Shown here: one piece after another, positions 16,375 to 27,000 of the stretch
Numbering within the stretch: the first letter of the stretch is position 1
Layout of the letters: every line of letters starts with the position of its first letter
Source: DASUAS01 sp963809795
GTDB taxonomy: Bacteria; Actinomycetota; Acidimicrobiia; IMCC26256; DASPTH01
NCBI GenBank assembly: GCA_963809795.1
Contig: CAWELN010000003.1
Span: 30,058 to 94,057 of the forward strand
Direction: 5' to 3'
DNA: 64,000 nt
Notes under the pieces: generated by a model
Told to the model about the DNA's origin: nothing
Database searches by the model: none
The model's input: the letters and a program-made list of their open reading frames with translations, nothing else
Translations under genes and position numbers: made by a program

Positions 16375-18652
16375 GCGTCCTCGGCAACCGGGTCGTCCGG
16401 GTGGAGGACCCGGGCCTCCTGACCGGCGCGACGCCCTTCGTCAGCGACATCACCGACCCGCTCCTCGACGGAGCCCTGCACGTGACCTACGTCCGATCGG
16501 CGATGGCGCACGCGCGGATCGCCGGCGTCGACACCGCGGAGGCGCTCCGGCAGCCCGGCGTCGTCGGCATCTTCACCGCCAACGAGCTCGGGCTCACGCC
16601 GCAGCCGTCGCCGTACTCGCCGATGTTCACGACCTGCCCGCTCGCGTGCGAAGTCGTCCGCTACGTCGGCGAACCGATCGCCGCGGTGGTCACGGAACGG
16701 GCCGACCAGGGTGAGGACGCCGCCGACCTCGTCGTCGTCGACTACGACCCGCTGCCGGTGGTCGTCGACCCGATGGCCGCGTTGCAGGACGAGATCCTGT
16801 TGTTCCCCGCCGTCGGGACCAACGTGTGTGGCGACTCCGCGCACATGGGAGTCCCGCCCGAGCGCGACGACCTGTTCGACGGATGCGAGGTGGTGGTCAC
16901 GGAGCGGCTCGTGAACCAGCGTGTCGCGCCGTGCCCGCTCGAGGTCCGGTCGGCCGCCGCGGCGTGGACCGCCGACGGCAAGCTCGTGCACTGGGCGACG
17001 TCGCAGATCCCGCACGTGGTGCACAACGTGCTCTCGATGATCTACGAGCCGGCGCCCGTCCGGGTGGTGACGCCCGCGGTCGGCGGAGGATTCGGAGCGA
17101 AGTCCGGCGTGCACGGCGAGGAGCTCATGCTCGGCGGGCTCGCCGCCGCGCTGCAGCGACCGATGCGGTGGACCGAGACCCGCTCCGAGAGCATGCAGTC
17201 CCTCGAGCACGGACGCGCCCAGCACCACGAGATCACCATCGGGGGGACTCGCGACGGTGACGTGCAGGCGTACCGCCTGAAGATCGTGCAGGACGCGGGC
17301 GCCTACCCGGGCTTCGCCTCGATCATCCCGGTGCTCATGACGCGCACGATGGCGCCGTCGGTCTACGACATCCCCAAGGTCGAGTGCGTGACCAAGAGCG
17401 TCGTCACCAACACCACGCCGGTCGCCGCGTACCGGGGTGCGGGCCGTCCCGAGGCGGTCGCGGCGATCGAGCGCGCCATGGACCTGTTCGCGCTCGAGAC
17501 GGGCTCGATCCGGTCGAGGTCCGGCGCCGGAACCTGGTCCCACCGTTCTCGGAGCCGATGACGTCGGCCATGGGCGCGGTCTACGACGTCGGCGACTACG
17601 TGGGCGCGCTCGACGCGGTGCTCGAACGCGCCGGATACGACGACCTCCGCGCCGAGCAGCGCCGCCGTCGTGAGCGCGGCGACCCGGTGCAGATGGGGAT
17701 CGGGGTCAGCTGCTACGTGGAGATCACCGGGAAGTCGGTCACCGAGGGCAACCCCCAGGAGGTCGCCCGGATCCGGATCCACGACGACGGGGCGGCGACC
17801 GTGTTCACGGGGACCTCGCCGCACGGCCAGGGCCACGACACGTCGTGGTCGATGATCGCCTCGTCGGAGCTCGGGATCCCCATGGACCGCATCGAGGTGG
17901 TGCACGGCGACACCGACCGCGTGCCGGTGGGCGGGGGCACGTTCGGGTCCCGCTCGTTGCAGCAGGGGGGCGCGGCGGTGCAACAGGTCAGCATCGAGGT
18001 GGTCGACCGGGCCCGGTCGCTCGCCGCCGAGCTGCTCGAGGCCGACGCCGCCGACGTGGTGCTCGACAAGGAGACCGGCGCGTTCCACGTGCGCGGGACC
18101 CCGACCCTGGCGAAGTCGTGGGGTGACCTCGCGAGCGCGAGCAGCGAGAACGGCCACGCCGCGCTCGACGTCGAGTCGAACTTCGTCGCGCCCGGCCCGA
18201 CGTACCCCTTCGGCGCGCACCTCGCGGTGGTGCACGTCGACGTGGAGACCGGCAAGGTCGAGCTCGTCCGGTTCGTCGCCTGCGACGACGCCGGCACCGT
18301 GTTGAACCCGTTGATCTTCGAAGGCCAGGTGCACGGCGGCATCGCCCAGGGGGCCGCCCAGGCGCTGCTCGAGGAGTTCGCGTACGACGCCGACGGCAAC
18401 CCCGTCACCGGGAACTTCGCCGACTACACGTTCATCTCCGCGGCCGAGCTCCCCGACTTCGAGATCGTGCACCAGGAGACGCCGACGCCCTACAACCCGC
18501 TCGGCGCCAAGGGGGTCGGTGAGTCGGGCACCATCGGCTCGGCGCCCGCGGTGCAGTCGGCCGTGATCGACGCGCTCTCGGGGTACGGCGTCCGCCACCT
18601 CGACATGCCGCTGCTCCCGGAACGGGTCTGGCGCGCCATCGCGGACGCCTGA
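16371..18652 (+). CDS. Molybdenum hydroxylase large subunit (CoxL/XdhB-like form II), frameshifted
   Basis: This is the molybdopterin-binding subunit of a xanthine dehydrogenase/aldehyde oxidase-type enzyme. GTG 16371 overlaps the upstream stop. Motifs include GGGFGAKSG and AYRGAGRPEA (form II, not the CO-oxidising CSFR type) and the catalytic Glu in GVGESGTIGS. The frame breaks at about 17,502: the coding run switches from ETGSIRSRS to the expected LDPVEVRRRNL frame, as if one base were missing. Repaired length is about 760 aa, normal for the family. The small and medium subunits lie on the other strand at 34997-36375. The indel may be a sequence error. Confidence 0.85.
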
Positions 18653-18668
18653 GAGGAAGGACGAGGAC

Positions 18669-19430
18669 GTGCAGCACGACTACTCGGGCAAGGTCGCGGT
18701 GGTCACGGGCGGTGCCTCGGGCATCGGCCGGGCGACAGCACAGGCGTTTGCACGCTCCGGCGCGAGCGTCGTGGTCGCGGATCTCGACGCCACCGCGCTC
18801 GACGACACCGTGCGCGCGATCAAGGACTCGGGCGGGGAGGGCACCGGCGTCGTCACCGACGTGGCGCGGGCCGCCGACGTCGAGCGCATGGTCGCCACCG
18901 CCACCGACACGTACGGGGGGCTCGACGTGGCGTTCAACAACGCCGGCATCGAGGCCGCGCCGCGCGCGGTGGCCGACGTGACCGAAGAGGAATGGGACCG
19001 GGTGCAGGCGATCAACACCAAAGGCGTCTGGCTCTCGATGAAGTACGAGATCCCGGCGATGGTGGCGCGTGGCGGCGGCGCCATCGTGAACGCGTCGTCG
19101 ATCCTCGGGCTCGTCGGCGCCGCCAACGGGTCGCTCTACAGCTCCACCAAGCACGCGGTCGCCGGGCTCACCCGCTCGGCGGCGCTCGACTACGCGCCGG
19201 TCGGGATCCGGGTGAACGCGACCTCGCCCGGCATGATCGAGACGCCTTTGATGGAGCGCACCGCGGTCAACATGGAGGTGCCCCCCGAGGCCTTCCACGG
19301 CATGCACCCGCTGGGGCGGATGGGGCGGTCGCCGGAGGTCGCCGACGCGGTGCTCTGGCTGTGCTCGGACGCGGCGTCGTTCGTGACGGGCGTGGTGCTG
19401 CCGGTCGACGGCGGGTACTCGGCCCAATGA
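18669..19430 (+). CDS. Short-chain dehydrogenase/reductase
   Basis: 253 aa classical SDR: TGGASGIG, NNAGIEA, serine in NASSILG and catalytic YSSTK, ending VLPVDGGYSAQ. The GTG start at 18669 follows GAGGAC. It begins 16 bp after the molybdenum hydroxylase gene and its stop overlaps the SnoaL ATG by 4 nt. Probable NAD(P)-dependent alcohol dehydrogenase acting in the island's pathway. Confidence 0.86.
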   Translation: MQHDYSGKVAVVTGGASGIGRATAQAFARSGASVVVADLDATALDDTVRAIKDSGGEGTGVVTDVARAADVERMVATATDTYGGLDVAFNNAGIEAAPRAVADVTEEEWDRVQAINTKGVWLSMKYEIPAMVARGGGAIVNASSILGLVGAANGSLYSSTKHAVAGLTRSAALDYAPVGIRVNATSPGMIETPLMERTAVNMEVPPEAFHGMHPLGRMGRSPEVADAVLWLCSDAASFVTGVVLPVDGGYSAQ

Positions 19431-19918
19431 CGGCGCGCTCCACGCTCGAGGACCTGGCCGACCAGCACGAGATCGAGCAGCTCATGTACCGGTACGCCAC
19501 CGGCATCGACACCGCCGACTACGACCTCGTGGACTCGGTCTTCACCGACGACGGGGAGGTCGACTACGCGGGCATCGGAGGTCCGCGCGGTCGCTGGCAT
19601 CCCGAGGTGCGGCAGTGGAGCGTGGAGTCGCTCGCGGCGTTCCCCGTGCGCAAGCACTACATCACCAACGTCGTCGTCACCTACGCGCCCGACGGTGCGA
19701 CCGCGACGTCGGTCACCTACTGGCGTTCGCCGATGGGGTTCGCGCGTGCGGATGGTTCCGTCCACCTGTTCGAACCGGGCGGTCGCTACCTCGACGAGCT
19801 CGTGCGCACCGACGCCGGGTGGCGGATCGCCGCGCGCGCCACGGCGCAGGACTGGATGTGGGGCACGCTCCCGCCCGAGCTCACCGGAGAGGATGCGCCG
19901 GAGCCCGGGACCAGGTAG
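19427..19918 (+). CDS. SnoaL-like/NTF2-fold protein, copy 2
   Basis: 163 aa. It opens with LADQHEIEQLMYRYATGID, then VFTDDGEVDYAGIGG, closely paralleling copy 1 at 9164, and ends with an acidic tail. Such proteins are frequent partners of SDRs and monooxygenases in ring catabolism and may isomerise or dehydrate intermediates. It overlaps the SDR stop (ATGA) and ends 16 bp before operator site 4, so it closes this operon. Confidence 0.75.
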   Translation: MTARSTLEDLADQHEIEQLMYRYATGIDTADYDLVDSVFTDDGEVDYAGIGGPRGRWHPEVRQWSVESLAAFPVRKHYITNVVVTYAPDGATATSVTYWRSPMGFARADGSVHLFEPGGRYLDELVRTDAGWRIAARATAQDWMWGTLPPELTGEDAPEPGTR

Positions 19919-19933
19919 TCTCACAACCACTTG

Positions 19934-19947
19934 ATCAACGTCTTGAT
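19934..19947. promoter_or_regulatory. Operator palindrome, site 4 (SDR/aldolase operon)
   Basis: ATCAACGTCTTGAT differs at one position from the consensus and lies 27 bp before the next SDR ATG. TTGATA at 19943-19948 could be a -35 hexamer. The short gap to the previous stop (19918) means the promoter is squeezed between two tandem operons. Confidence 0.66.
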
Positions 19948-19973
19948 AGTAATTGTCGGACCGGGGGGAGACG

Positions 19974-20822
19974 ATGCCAGGACGGCTTGCCGGCAAGGTC
20001 GCACTGATCAGTGGGACCGCGGGTGGCCAGGGTCGCCGGGCGGCGGTCCACTTCGCGGCCGAGGGCGCGAAGATCGTCGGCTGCGACGTGAAGGTGGCGG
20101 AGGCGGAGGAGACCGTCGAGATGGTCCGCGCCGCGGGCGGTGAGATGGTCTCGTTCCAGCCGGTCGACCTGACCGACGAGGATGCGGTCGAGGGCTGGAT
20201 CAAGTCCGCGGTGCAGGCGTACGGCGACTTCGACATCCTCTACAACAACGCCGCGGTGGCCAAGGCCGCGAACCTCGAGGACGTCACGCGCGCCGACTGG
20301 GACTGGAACATGGCGAACGAGGTCACGCTGGTGTACCTCTCGGTGAAGCACGCGCTGCCCGTGTTCGAACGTCGCGGCCGCGGGGTCATCATCAACGTCG
20401 GTTCGATCGCGGGCATGATCGGCTCGGGCATGCCCGGCAACGCCGCCGGCAACCTGGTCCACTGCGTCGCCAAGGCGGCCGTGATCCGGCTGACCGAGAC
20501 CCTCGCCATCGAGCTGGCGAGCCGCAACATCCGGGTGAACAGCATCTCGCCGGGCGTGATCGACACGCCCCAGCTCCGGCCGTTCCTCGGGGAAGAGCCC
20601 GATGCGCCCCTCCGCACGCTGTTCGCCAGCAAGTGCCTGGTGCCGCGGATCGGGGAGGTCGAGGACATCGTCAACGCCGCGGTGTTCCTCGCGTCGGACG
20701 AGTCGTCGTACATCACCGGGGTCAACCTCCCGGTCGACGGCGGCTTCAGCTGCTCGGGCGGCGTGGGTCGCCCGACGAGCGAGGTCGACGACGCCGTCGC
20801 CAAGGCCATGACGCGGTACTGA
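19974..20822 (+). CDS. SDR-fold protein with catalytic Tyr replaced by His
   Basis: 282 aa SDR: SGTAGGQG cofactor loop, YNNAAVA, serine in NVGSIAG, ending LPVDGGFSCSGG. At the Tyr-x3-Lys position it reads HCVAK (codon cac where tac is expected), so the usual proton-donor tyrosine is absent while the lysine remains. It may be inactive as a classical dehydrogenase, use another donor, or carry a sequencing error. It is first in the operon controlled by operator site 4; AGGGGGGA-like bases precede ATG 19974. Confidence 0.8.
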   Translation: MPGRLAGKVALISGTAGGQGRRAAVHFAAEGAKIVGCDVKVAEAEETVEMVRAAGGEMVSFQPVDLTDEDAVEGWIKSAVQAYGDFDILYNNAAVAKAANLEDVTRADWDWNMANEVTLVYLSVKHALPVFERRGRGVIINVGSIAGMIGSGMPGNAAGNLVHCVAKAAVIRLTETLAIELASRNIRVNSISPGVIDTPQLRPFLGEEPDAPLRTLFASKCLVPRIGEVEDIVNAAVFLASDESSYITGVNLPVDGGFSCSGGVGRPTSEVDDAVAKAMTRY

Positions 20823-20856
20823 GCCGGTTCCCATCCATCGAGAGAGGACGACACCG

Positions 20857-21285
20857 ATGCTGACCGAGGAGATCATCGCCACCCGAGAGAAGACCCTCGC
20901 CGCCCACCTCGACGGCGAGACCCGCAAGGACGTGGAGTCGGTGCTCGACACGTTCAGCGGCGTCCCCGTCTACGACCTCGTCACCGTGGGCAAGGTCGTC
21001 GAGGGTCGGGAGGAGGTGCGGCAGTTCCTCCAGACGTTCTTCGACTCGATGGGACCCAACACGCACCTCGCGCAGGCGTTCTACCACTCGCCCGACGCAA
21101 CCGTCGTCGAGGTCCTCACCATCTTTCCGGACGGGTTCGACGGCGAGCAGAAGGGCCAGAACCTCGAGGTCCGCTCGGTGGGCCTGTTCCCGTTCGACGG
21201 CGACCAGCTGATCTCCGAGAAGCTCTACGCCGACGTCTCGCCGCTCCTGCCCTTCATGCCCTGGCTCGTCGAGGACGACTCGTAG
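20857..21285 (+). CDS. SnoaL-like/NTF2-fold protein, copy 3
   Basis: 142 aa, with MLTEEIIATREKTLAAHLDG then GREEVRQFLQTFFDSMG, a pattern seen in SnoaL-like polyketide cyclase/ester cyclase proteins. Less similar to copies 1 and 2 than they are to each other. The GAGAGGAC sequence before ATG 20857 is a good ribosome site. Middle of the operon downstream of operator site 4. Catalytic role unknown. Confidence 0.7.
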   Translation: MLTEEIIATREKTLAAHLDGETRKDVESVLDTFSGVPVYDLVTVGKVVEGREEVRQFLQTFFDSMGPNTHLAQAFYHSPDATVVEVLTIFPDGFDGEQKGQNLEVRSVGLFPFDGDQLISEKLYADVSPLLPFMPWLVEDDS

Positions 21286-21442
21286 CCGCCGCGGCACGAG
21301 CACCGGATCCGACGATCGTGACACGGCTCGTGAGCAGGGACGCGACCCGACGGCTGCAGGTGGCGCGCGTTGACAGCAACGGCGCGGCGCCGCGTGCGGG
21401 CGCGGGCGGCCCGTCGCGTCACGAGCACGAGCGGGGCGGGTG

Positions 21443-22243
21443 ATGGTCCACCCGGGCGTGTTGCCGTCGGGCGCGACCATGGCGCCGCCGACGTTCACGT
21501 CGGTCGAGGACGAACGCGCCCACCGCAAGGGCCGGCTGGCGGTCGCGTACCGCCTCTTCGCGCAGCTGGGGTACGACCACTGGGTCGCCGGCCACATCAC
21601 GGTCCGCGACCCCGAGTTCCCGCACCGGTTCTGGCTCAACCCGTTCGGGAGGAGCTGGCGCCATCTCCGCGCCTCCGACCTGCTGCTCGTCGACCTGGAA
21701 GGCCGCCTCCTCGCCGGTGAGGGAGCCGTGAACGCGGCGGCGTTCGCGATCCACTCCGAGATCCACCGGGCGCGGCCCGACGTCACCGCGATCGCGCACG
21801 CCCACACCCGGAGCGGCCGTGCGTGGTCGGCCACCGGCCGTCTGCTGGAGCCGTTGAGTCAGGACGCCTGCGCGTTCTACGACGATCACGCGATCTTCGA
21901 CGACTTCTCGGGCGTCGTGTACGGCAGCGAGGAGGGCGGCGCGCTGGCCGGCGCGCTGGGCGACAACAAGGCGCTGCTCCTCCAGCACCACGGGCTCCTG
22001 ACCGTCGGCGAGACGGTCGACGAGGCCGCGTTCTGGCTCCACCTCCTCGAGCGGTGTTGCGAGGCGCAGCTGCTCCTCGCGTCGCTCCCGCCGCCCGCCG
22101 ACGGATCCGCGGCCTACCGCCCGCTCGGCCCGGCCGTCGCCGCCCACACCCGCGCCCAGGTCGGCGAGCACGTCCATGGCTGGATGGGCTTCCAGCCGCT
22201 GTACGAGGAGATCGTGCGGGCCGATCCCGACGTCCTCCGTTAG
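21443..22243 (+). CDS. Class II aldolase/adducin-family protein
   Basis: About 266 aa. Zinc-ligand histidines are in GHITVRDPE, AHAHTRSG and QHHGLLTVGE, the usual pattern of metal-dependent class II aldolases, decarboxylases and epimerases. It may cleave or decarboxylate a hydroxy-keto acid late in the pathway. Starts at ATG 21443 or ATG 21479 are both possible; the conserved region begins at about EDERAHRKGRLAVAYRLF. A gap of about 157 bp precedes it with no operator copy, so it probably stays in the site-4 operon. Confidence 0.82.
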   Translation: MVHPGVLPSGATMAPPTFTSVEDERAHRKGRLAVAYRLFAQLGYDHWVAGHITVRDPEFPHRFWLNPFGRSWRHLRASDLLLVDLEGRLLAGEGAVNAAAFAIHSEIHRARPDVTAIAHAHTRSGRAWSATGRLLEPLSQDACAFYDDHAIFDDFSGVVYGSEEGGALAGALGDNKALLLQHHGLLTVGETVDEAAFWLHLLERCCEAQLLLASLPPPADGSAAYRPLGPAVAAHTRAQVGEHVHGWMGFQPLYEEIVRADPDVLR

Positions 22244-22284
22244 TCGAGTGCCTTGTCCAACGAGTTCTCCCTGAAAGGACCGCC

Positions 22285-23337
22285 ATGTCGTACCGCGTCG
22301 TCCTGTGGACCACCGGCCACGTCGCAAGCTTCGCCGGACGGGCGATCGTCGAGCACCCGAACATGGAACTGGTGGGTGCGTACGCGTGGAGCCCGGAGAA
22401 GGCGGGCCGCGACGTCGGCGAGCTCATCGGCACCGAGCCGCTCGGCATCTTCGCGACCAGCGATGTCGACGAGATCCTGGCCCTGCGCCCGGACGTCGTC
22501 GGCTACTACCCGATCATGCGCACCGAGGCCGTGCCCGAGCACACCGACACCATCTGCCGGTTCCTCGAGGCCGGGATCAACGTCGTGAGCACCGCCAACG
22601 TGATCACCGGCCGCTGGTGGGGCGCCGAGGCGCGCTTCGCCGAGGCCGGCCGCAAGGGCGACGCGTCGTTGTTCGCCAGCGGCGTGAACCCCGGGTTCGT
22701 CAACCAGCTCATGCTGACCGCCACCGGCGTCTGCAGCGAGGTGCGCAGGCTCTCGGTGTGGGAGGAGGCCGAGTGCTCGGGCTACGACTCGCCCGAGCTC
22801 TGGGAGACCGTCGCCTTCGGCCACGACCCGTCGGAGCCCGATCTCGACAAGTACTTCCACCAGGGCACCGCGGTGTTCGAGGACGAAGTGGCGATGATGG
22901 CCGACGCGCTGGAGGTGGAGCTCGACGAGATCCGCTACGTCCCCGAGGTCGCGCTCGCGACCAAGGACCTCGACCTCGGCTGGATGAAGATCGCGGAGGG
23001 CCACATCGCGGGGCTCAAGAACACCTGGCTCGGCATCGTCGACGGCGTTGAGGTCATCGAGCTCGGGACCATCTGGAAGATGACCGAGGACGTGGAGCCC
23101 AACTGGGAGATCCGGCACGGGTGGCACGTGCAGATCGACGGCATCCCGACGGTGAAGATGCACTTCGCCGGCTGGCCGCCGGAGGGCAGCTCCTCCGAGC
23201 TGCTCATGGGTCTCGCCATGCTGATGACCGCGCTGCCGACGGTGCACGCCATCCCGCACGTGGTCGCGGCCCGGCCCGGCGTCGTGACCTACAAGGACCT
23301 GCCGCTGGTCACCGCCGCGCACTGCGTCCGCACGTAG
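22285..23337 (+). CDS. DapB-like / native amine dehydrogenase-like oxidoreductase, copy 3 (divergent)
   Basis: 350 aa. The N-terminal loop is LWTTGHVASFAGRAI, then GRDVGELIGTEPLGIFATSDVD and SGVNPGFVNQLM, giving the same architecture as the copies at 5675 and 9586 but with much lower similarity. Probable NAD(P)H-dependent oxidoreductase. AAAGGA precedes ATG 22285. Ends convergently with the SDR at 23354 after 16 bp. The presence of three such genes in one regulon is notable. Confidence 0.75.
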   Translation: MSYRVVLWTTGHVASFAGRAIVEHPNMELVGAYAWSPEKAGRDVGELIGTEPLGIFATSDVDEILALRPDVVGYYPIMRTEAVPEHTDTICRFLEAGINVVSTANVITGRWWGAEARFAEAGRKGDASLFASGVNPGFVNQLMLTATGVCSEVRRLSVWEEAECSGYDSPELWETVAFGHDPSEPDLDKYFHQGTAVFEDEVAMMADALEVELDEIRYVPEVALATKDLDLGWMKIAEGHIAGLKNTWLGIVDGVEVIELGTIWKMTEDVEPNWEIRHGWHVQIDGIPTVKMHFAGWPPEGSSSELLMGLAMLMTALPTVHAIPHVVAARPGVVTYKDLPLVTAAHCVRT

Positions 23338-23353
23338 CGACCTGCACGTCCGC

Positions 23354-24094
23354 TCAGAGGCGGATCAACCCGCCGTCGACCATGAGCGTCTGGCCGGTCA
23401 TGAACGCGGAGTCGTCCGACGCGAGGAACGAGACCAGGCCCACGAGATCCTCGGGTTCCTGCGTGCGCTTGATCACCTGCATGTTCGCGGTCATCGAGAA
23501 CACCGCGTCGGCGGTCGAGGCCTCCATGGTCGCGGTCCGGGTCAGGCCGGGCGCGATGACGTTGACGGTGATGTTGTCGGCACCGAGCTCGGTGGCCAGC
23601 GCGCGGGTCAGCCCGATCACCCCGCCCTTGCTCGCGAGGTAGGCGGCCATGTCGGGGACCGGGAGCCAGAAGGTGCGCGACGTCACGTTGACGATGCGTC
23701 CCCAATTGCCGGCGCGCATCGACGGGATGCAGGCCTTGCACAGGAGGAAGGCGGATTCGAGGTTCACCGCCAACACGCGGCGGAACTCGTCGAGCGTGAG
23801 CTCGTCCCACTTGGTCACCGGGTAGGTGCCGACGTTGTTCACCAGGACGGCCGGCGCGCCGGAGGTCGAGCAGATCGACGCGACGCAGTCGTCGACCGCG
23901 CCGGGGTCGGTGACGTCGGCGGTGAATCCGGCGGCGGTGCCGCCGGCCTTGGCGATGGCGGCGACGGTGTCGTCGGGCGGCGCGAGATCGACCGCGGCCA
24001 CGACGAGCCCGTCGGCGGCGAGGCGCTCGGCATAGGCGCGGCCGATGCCGGCGCCGGCGCCGGTGACGACCGCCACGCGCGGGGGATGGCTCAT
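23354..24094 (-). CDS. Short-chain dehydrogenase/reductase
   Basis: 246 aa classical SDR: TGAGAGIG, VNNVGTYP, serine in NVTSRTF and catalytic YLASK, ending TLMVDGGLIRL. ATG 24094 overlaps the stop of the large oxidoreductase upstream (ATGA). It is the last gene of a four-gene minus-strand operon P450, LLM oxidoreductase, IorAB-like and SDR, all with 4-nt overlaps. Confidence 0.86.
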   Translation of the reverse strand: MSHPPRVAVVTGAGAGIGRAYAERLAADGLVVAAVDLAPPDDTVAAIAKAGGTAAGFTADVTDPGAVDDCVASICSTSGAPAVLVNNVGTYPVTKWDELTLDEFRRVLAVNLESAFLLCKACIPSMRAGNWGRIVNVTSRTFWLPVPDMAAYLASKGGVIGLTRALATELGADNITVNVIAPGLTRTATMEASTADAVFSMTANMQVIKRTQEPEDLVGLVSFLASDDSAFMTGQTLMVDGGLIRL

Positions 24095-27000
24095 GGTTCG
24101 CTCCTGGAGAGGTCACGGTTCGGTGGAAGTGGGAGATCGGCCAGCGCGGTCGCCAGCTCGGAGCGGTAGCGCTCGAGGTTGCGCTGCTTCACCGCGGCGA
24201 AGCCACGCACCATGTCGACCAGGCCGGCGACGCGGACCGCGTCGGCGGCGGCGGGCGTACCGAGGTGGCGGGCGAGGTCGTCGACCAGCGTGACGTAGTC
24301 GCGGATGAGCCGACGCTCGTCGCGCCGTTCGGCAGTCCGGCCGAACGGGTCGAACGGGGTGCCGCGCAGCTTCACCATCTTGGTCAGCGCCCAGAACGCA
24401 GGCCGCGCCGCGCGGGCCTGCACCGGGACCTTCCGCCGCAACCCGACGCGACTGGCGATCGGCGGTTGCAGGTGGAAGGTGACGTCGGCACCGCCACCGA
24501 ACTCGGCCTTCACGTCGTCGCGGAACGCGGCCCGGCGGTGCAGGCGGGCGACCTCGTACTCGTCCTTGTACGCCATCAGGTGGTAGAGGTTGCGCGCGAC
24601 GGTACGGGCGAAGTCGCTCGCGTCGTCGCCGGCCGCGAGCTCGGCCCGTCGGGCCCGGTCGACGACGTCGACGTAGCGCGCCGCGTAGTCGGCGTCCTGG
24701 TATTCGATCAGCTCGGGCACCCGCCAGGCGAGGATCTCGGCGAGCGGGGCGTCCGCGTCGACGCGTGCGCACAACGCGGCGGCCTCCGCGCGCAAAGCGG
24801 GAGGTGCGACGCGCGGTCCCGCGTCGGCCCGCGTCGGGTCGATCGCGATCTCGCGCCCCAGCCGGAAGGCGGCGGTGTTCGTCTCCACCGCGACGCCGTT
24901 GAGCTCGATCGCCCGTTCGATGGCCGACGCCGACTGGGGGAGCAGGCCGCGCTGGTACGCGACCCCGACGATGACCAGGTTGGCCGCCGGCTGCGAGCCG
25001 AAGGTGGCGAGCGCGACCGCCTCCGCGTCGAGGTACATGCACTCGTGCGTGCGCTCCTCCAGCCGTTGGCGGAGGGTCGCGAGGTCGGGGAAGTCCTCCC
25101 GGTCGACGTCGGCCACCATCGCGCCGGTCGGCACCTGGGCGGTCGACACCACGGCCTGCGTCCGCTCCGGGTCGAGGCGCGCCATGTTGGCGGGCGCGAC
25201 CGCGGTCAGCAGGTCGAACACGAGGAACGCGTCGGCGCGTCCCTCCTCGAGCCGGGCCGCGCCGTCGATGGCCTCGTGCCCGATGCGCAGGTGCGACACG
25301 ACCGGCCCACCCTTCTGCGCCATCCCCGTCTGGTCGACGCTCGAGACCTCGAGCCCGTCGAGGTTGGCGGCGGTGGACAGGACCTGGCCGACGGTGACCA
25401 CGCCGGTCCCGCCGATGCCGGCGACGAGCAGCGCCGCGCTCGCCGGTCGCGAGGGTTCAGGGAGCGACCGCGGGTCGGTGCCGGGCTCCCGGCGGGCCGG
25501 GCCGCGGCTCCGGCGCGGCGTCACCGTCACGAACGCGGGGCAGTCGCCCTCGATGCAGCTCATGTCGAGGTTGCACGAGTCCTGGTGGATGCGGGTCTTG
25601 CGCCCGAACGGCGTGTCGACCGGGTGCACGCTCAGGCAGTTCGAGACGTCGCCGCAGTGGCCGCAACCCTCGCAGACGGCCTCGTTGATCATCACCCGCG
25701 TGCGCGGCGTCGGCGCGCGGCCGCGCTTGCGCTCACGGCGGAGCTCGGCGGCGCAGGCCTGGTCGTAGATCAGCGCGGTGACGCCCGTCGTGTCGCGCAG
25801 CTCCCGTTGGACCGCGTCGAGCTGCTTGCGCCCGTGGACGCGCACCCCGGGTGCGAAGCCCGGCGCCCGCCCGTAGCGGCCCGGCTCGTCGCTGATCACG
25901 TCGATCCGGCGCACGCCCTCCGCCTCGAGCTGCCGGGTCAGCGCGGGGATCGAGAGCGAGCCGGCCGCGTGCTGACCGCCGGTCATCGCGACCACGCCGT
26001 TGGCGAGGATCTTGAACGTCACGGTGGTGCCGGCGGCCACCGCCTGGCGCACCGCGAGGAACCCCGAGTGGGCCAGCGTGCCGTCGCCCATGTTCTGGAA
26101 CCGGTGCGGTTCACTGCTGAACAGCGACGCGCCCACCCACTGCGCGCCCTCGCCGCCCATCTGGGTGGTCCCGGTGGCGCGATCCCTCGTGAACAACGCC
26201 ATGCCGTGGCATCCGATCCCGCCCCCGGCCACCGAGCCCTCCGGGACCACGGTGGAGCGGTTGTGCGGGCAGCCCGAGCAGAAGTACGGCGTGCGGGCCG
26301 GGAGATCGGCCGCGACGACGATCCGGGCGCGAGCCGGTCGCAGGCGCGCGGGATCGAGGTGCTGCACCAGCCGGCTCCGCAGCGCCTCCGCGACGACGGT
26401 GACGTCGAGCACGCCGCCGGAGGGGACGAGGGGCCCGCCGTCGGGGTCGCGCTTGCCGGTGACCACGGGCGCGTCCGCGGTGCCGTACAGCAGCGACTTC
26501 ACCTGCTCCTCGAGGAACGCGCGCTTCTCCTCGACGACCACGATCTCGTGGAGCCCGGCGGCGAAGGCGCGCACGATCGTCGGCTCGAGCGGCCACACCA
26601 GCGCCGGCTTCAACACGCGGATGCCGAGCGCGGGCAGATCACCGAGCTCGATGCCGAGGTCGGTGAGCGCGCTGACGACGTCACCGTAGGTCTTGCCGGC
26701 GGCGAGGATGCCGAGCCGAGCGGCGCCGTCGCCGTGCACGACGTCGAGCCCGGCCCCCCGCACGTAGTGGTGCACCGCGTCCAGGCGCGCGCCGACCGCC
26801 TCCTCCTCGAGGAGCATCGACCAGGGCGCGAACATCCGGTCGTCGAGGTGGGCGGCCCAGCGCCGACCGTCGCGCTCGTACGGCGCGACCTCCGGCATCG
26901 GCCGGCCCACGTCGACGGTGGCGTAGCCGTCGGCGACGTCGCTGTGGAGCTTCAGGCCCACCCACGAGCCGCTCCGCCGGGACAGCTCGTAGCCGTGGCG

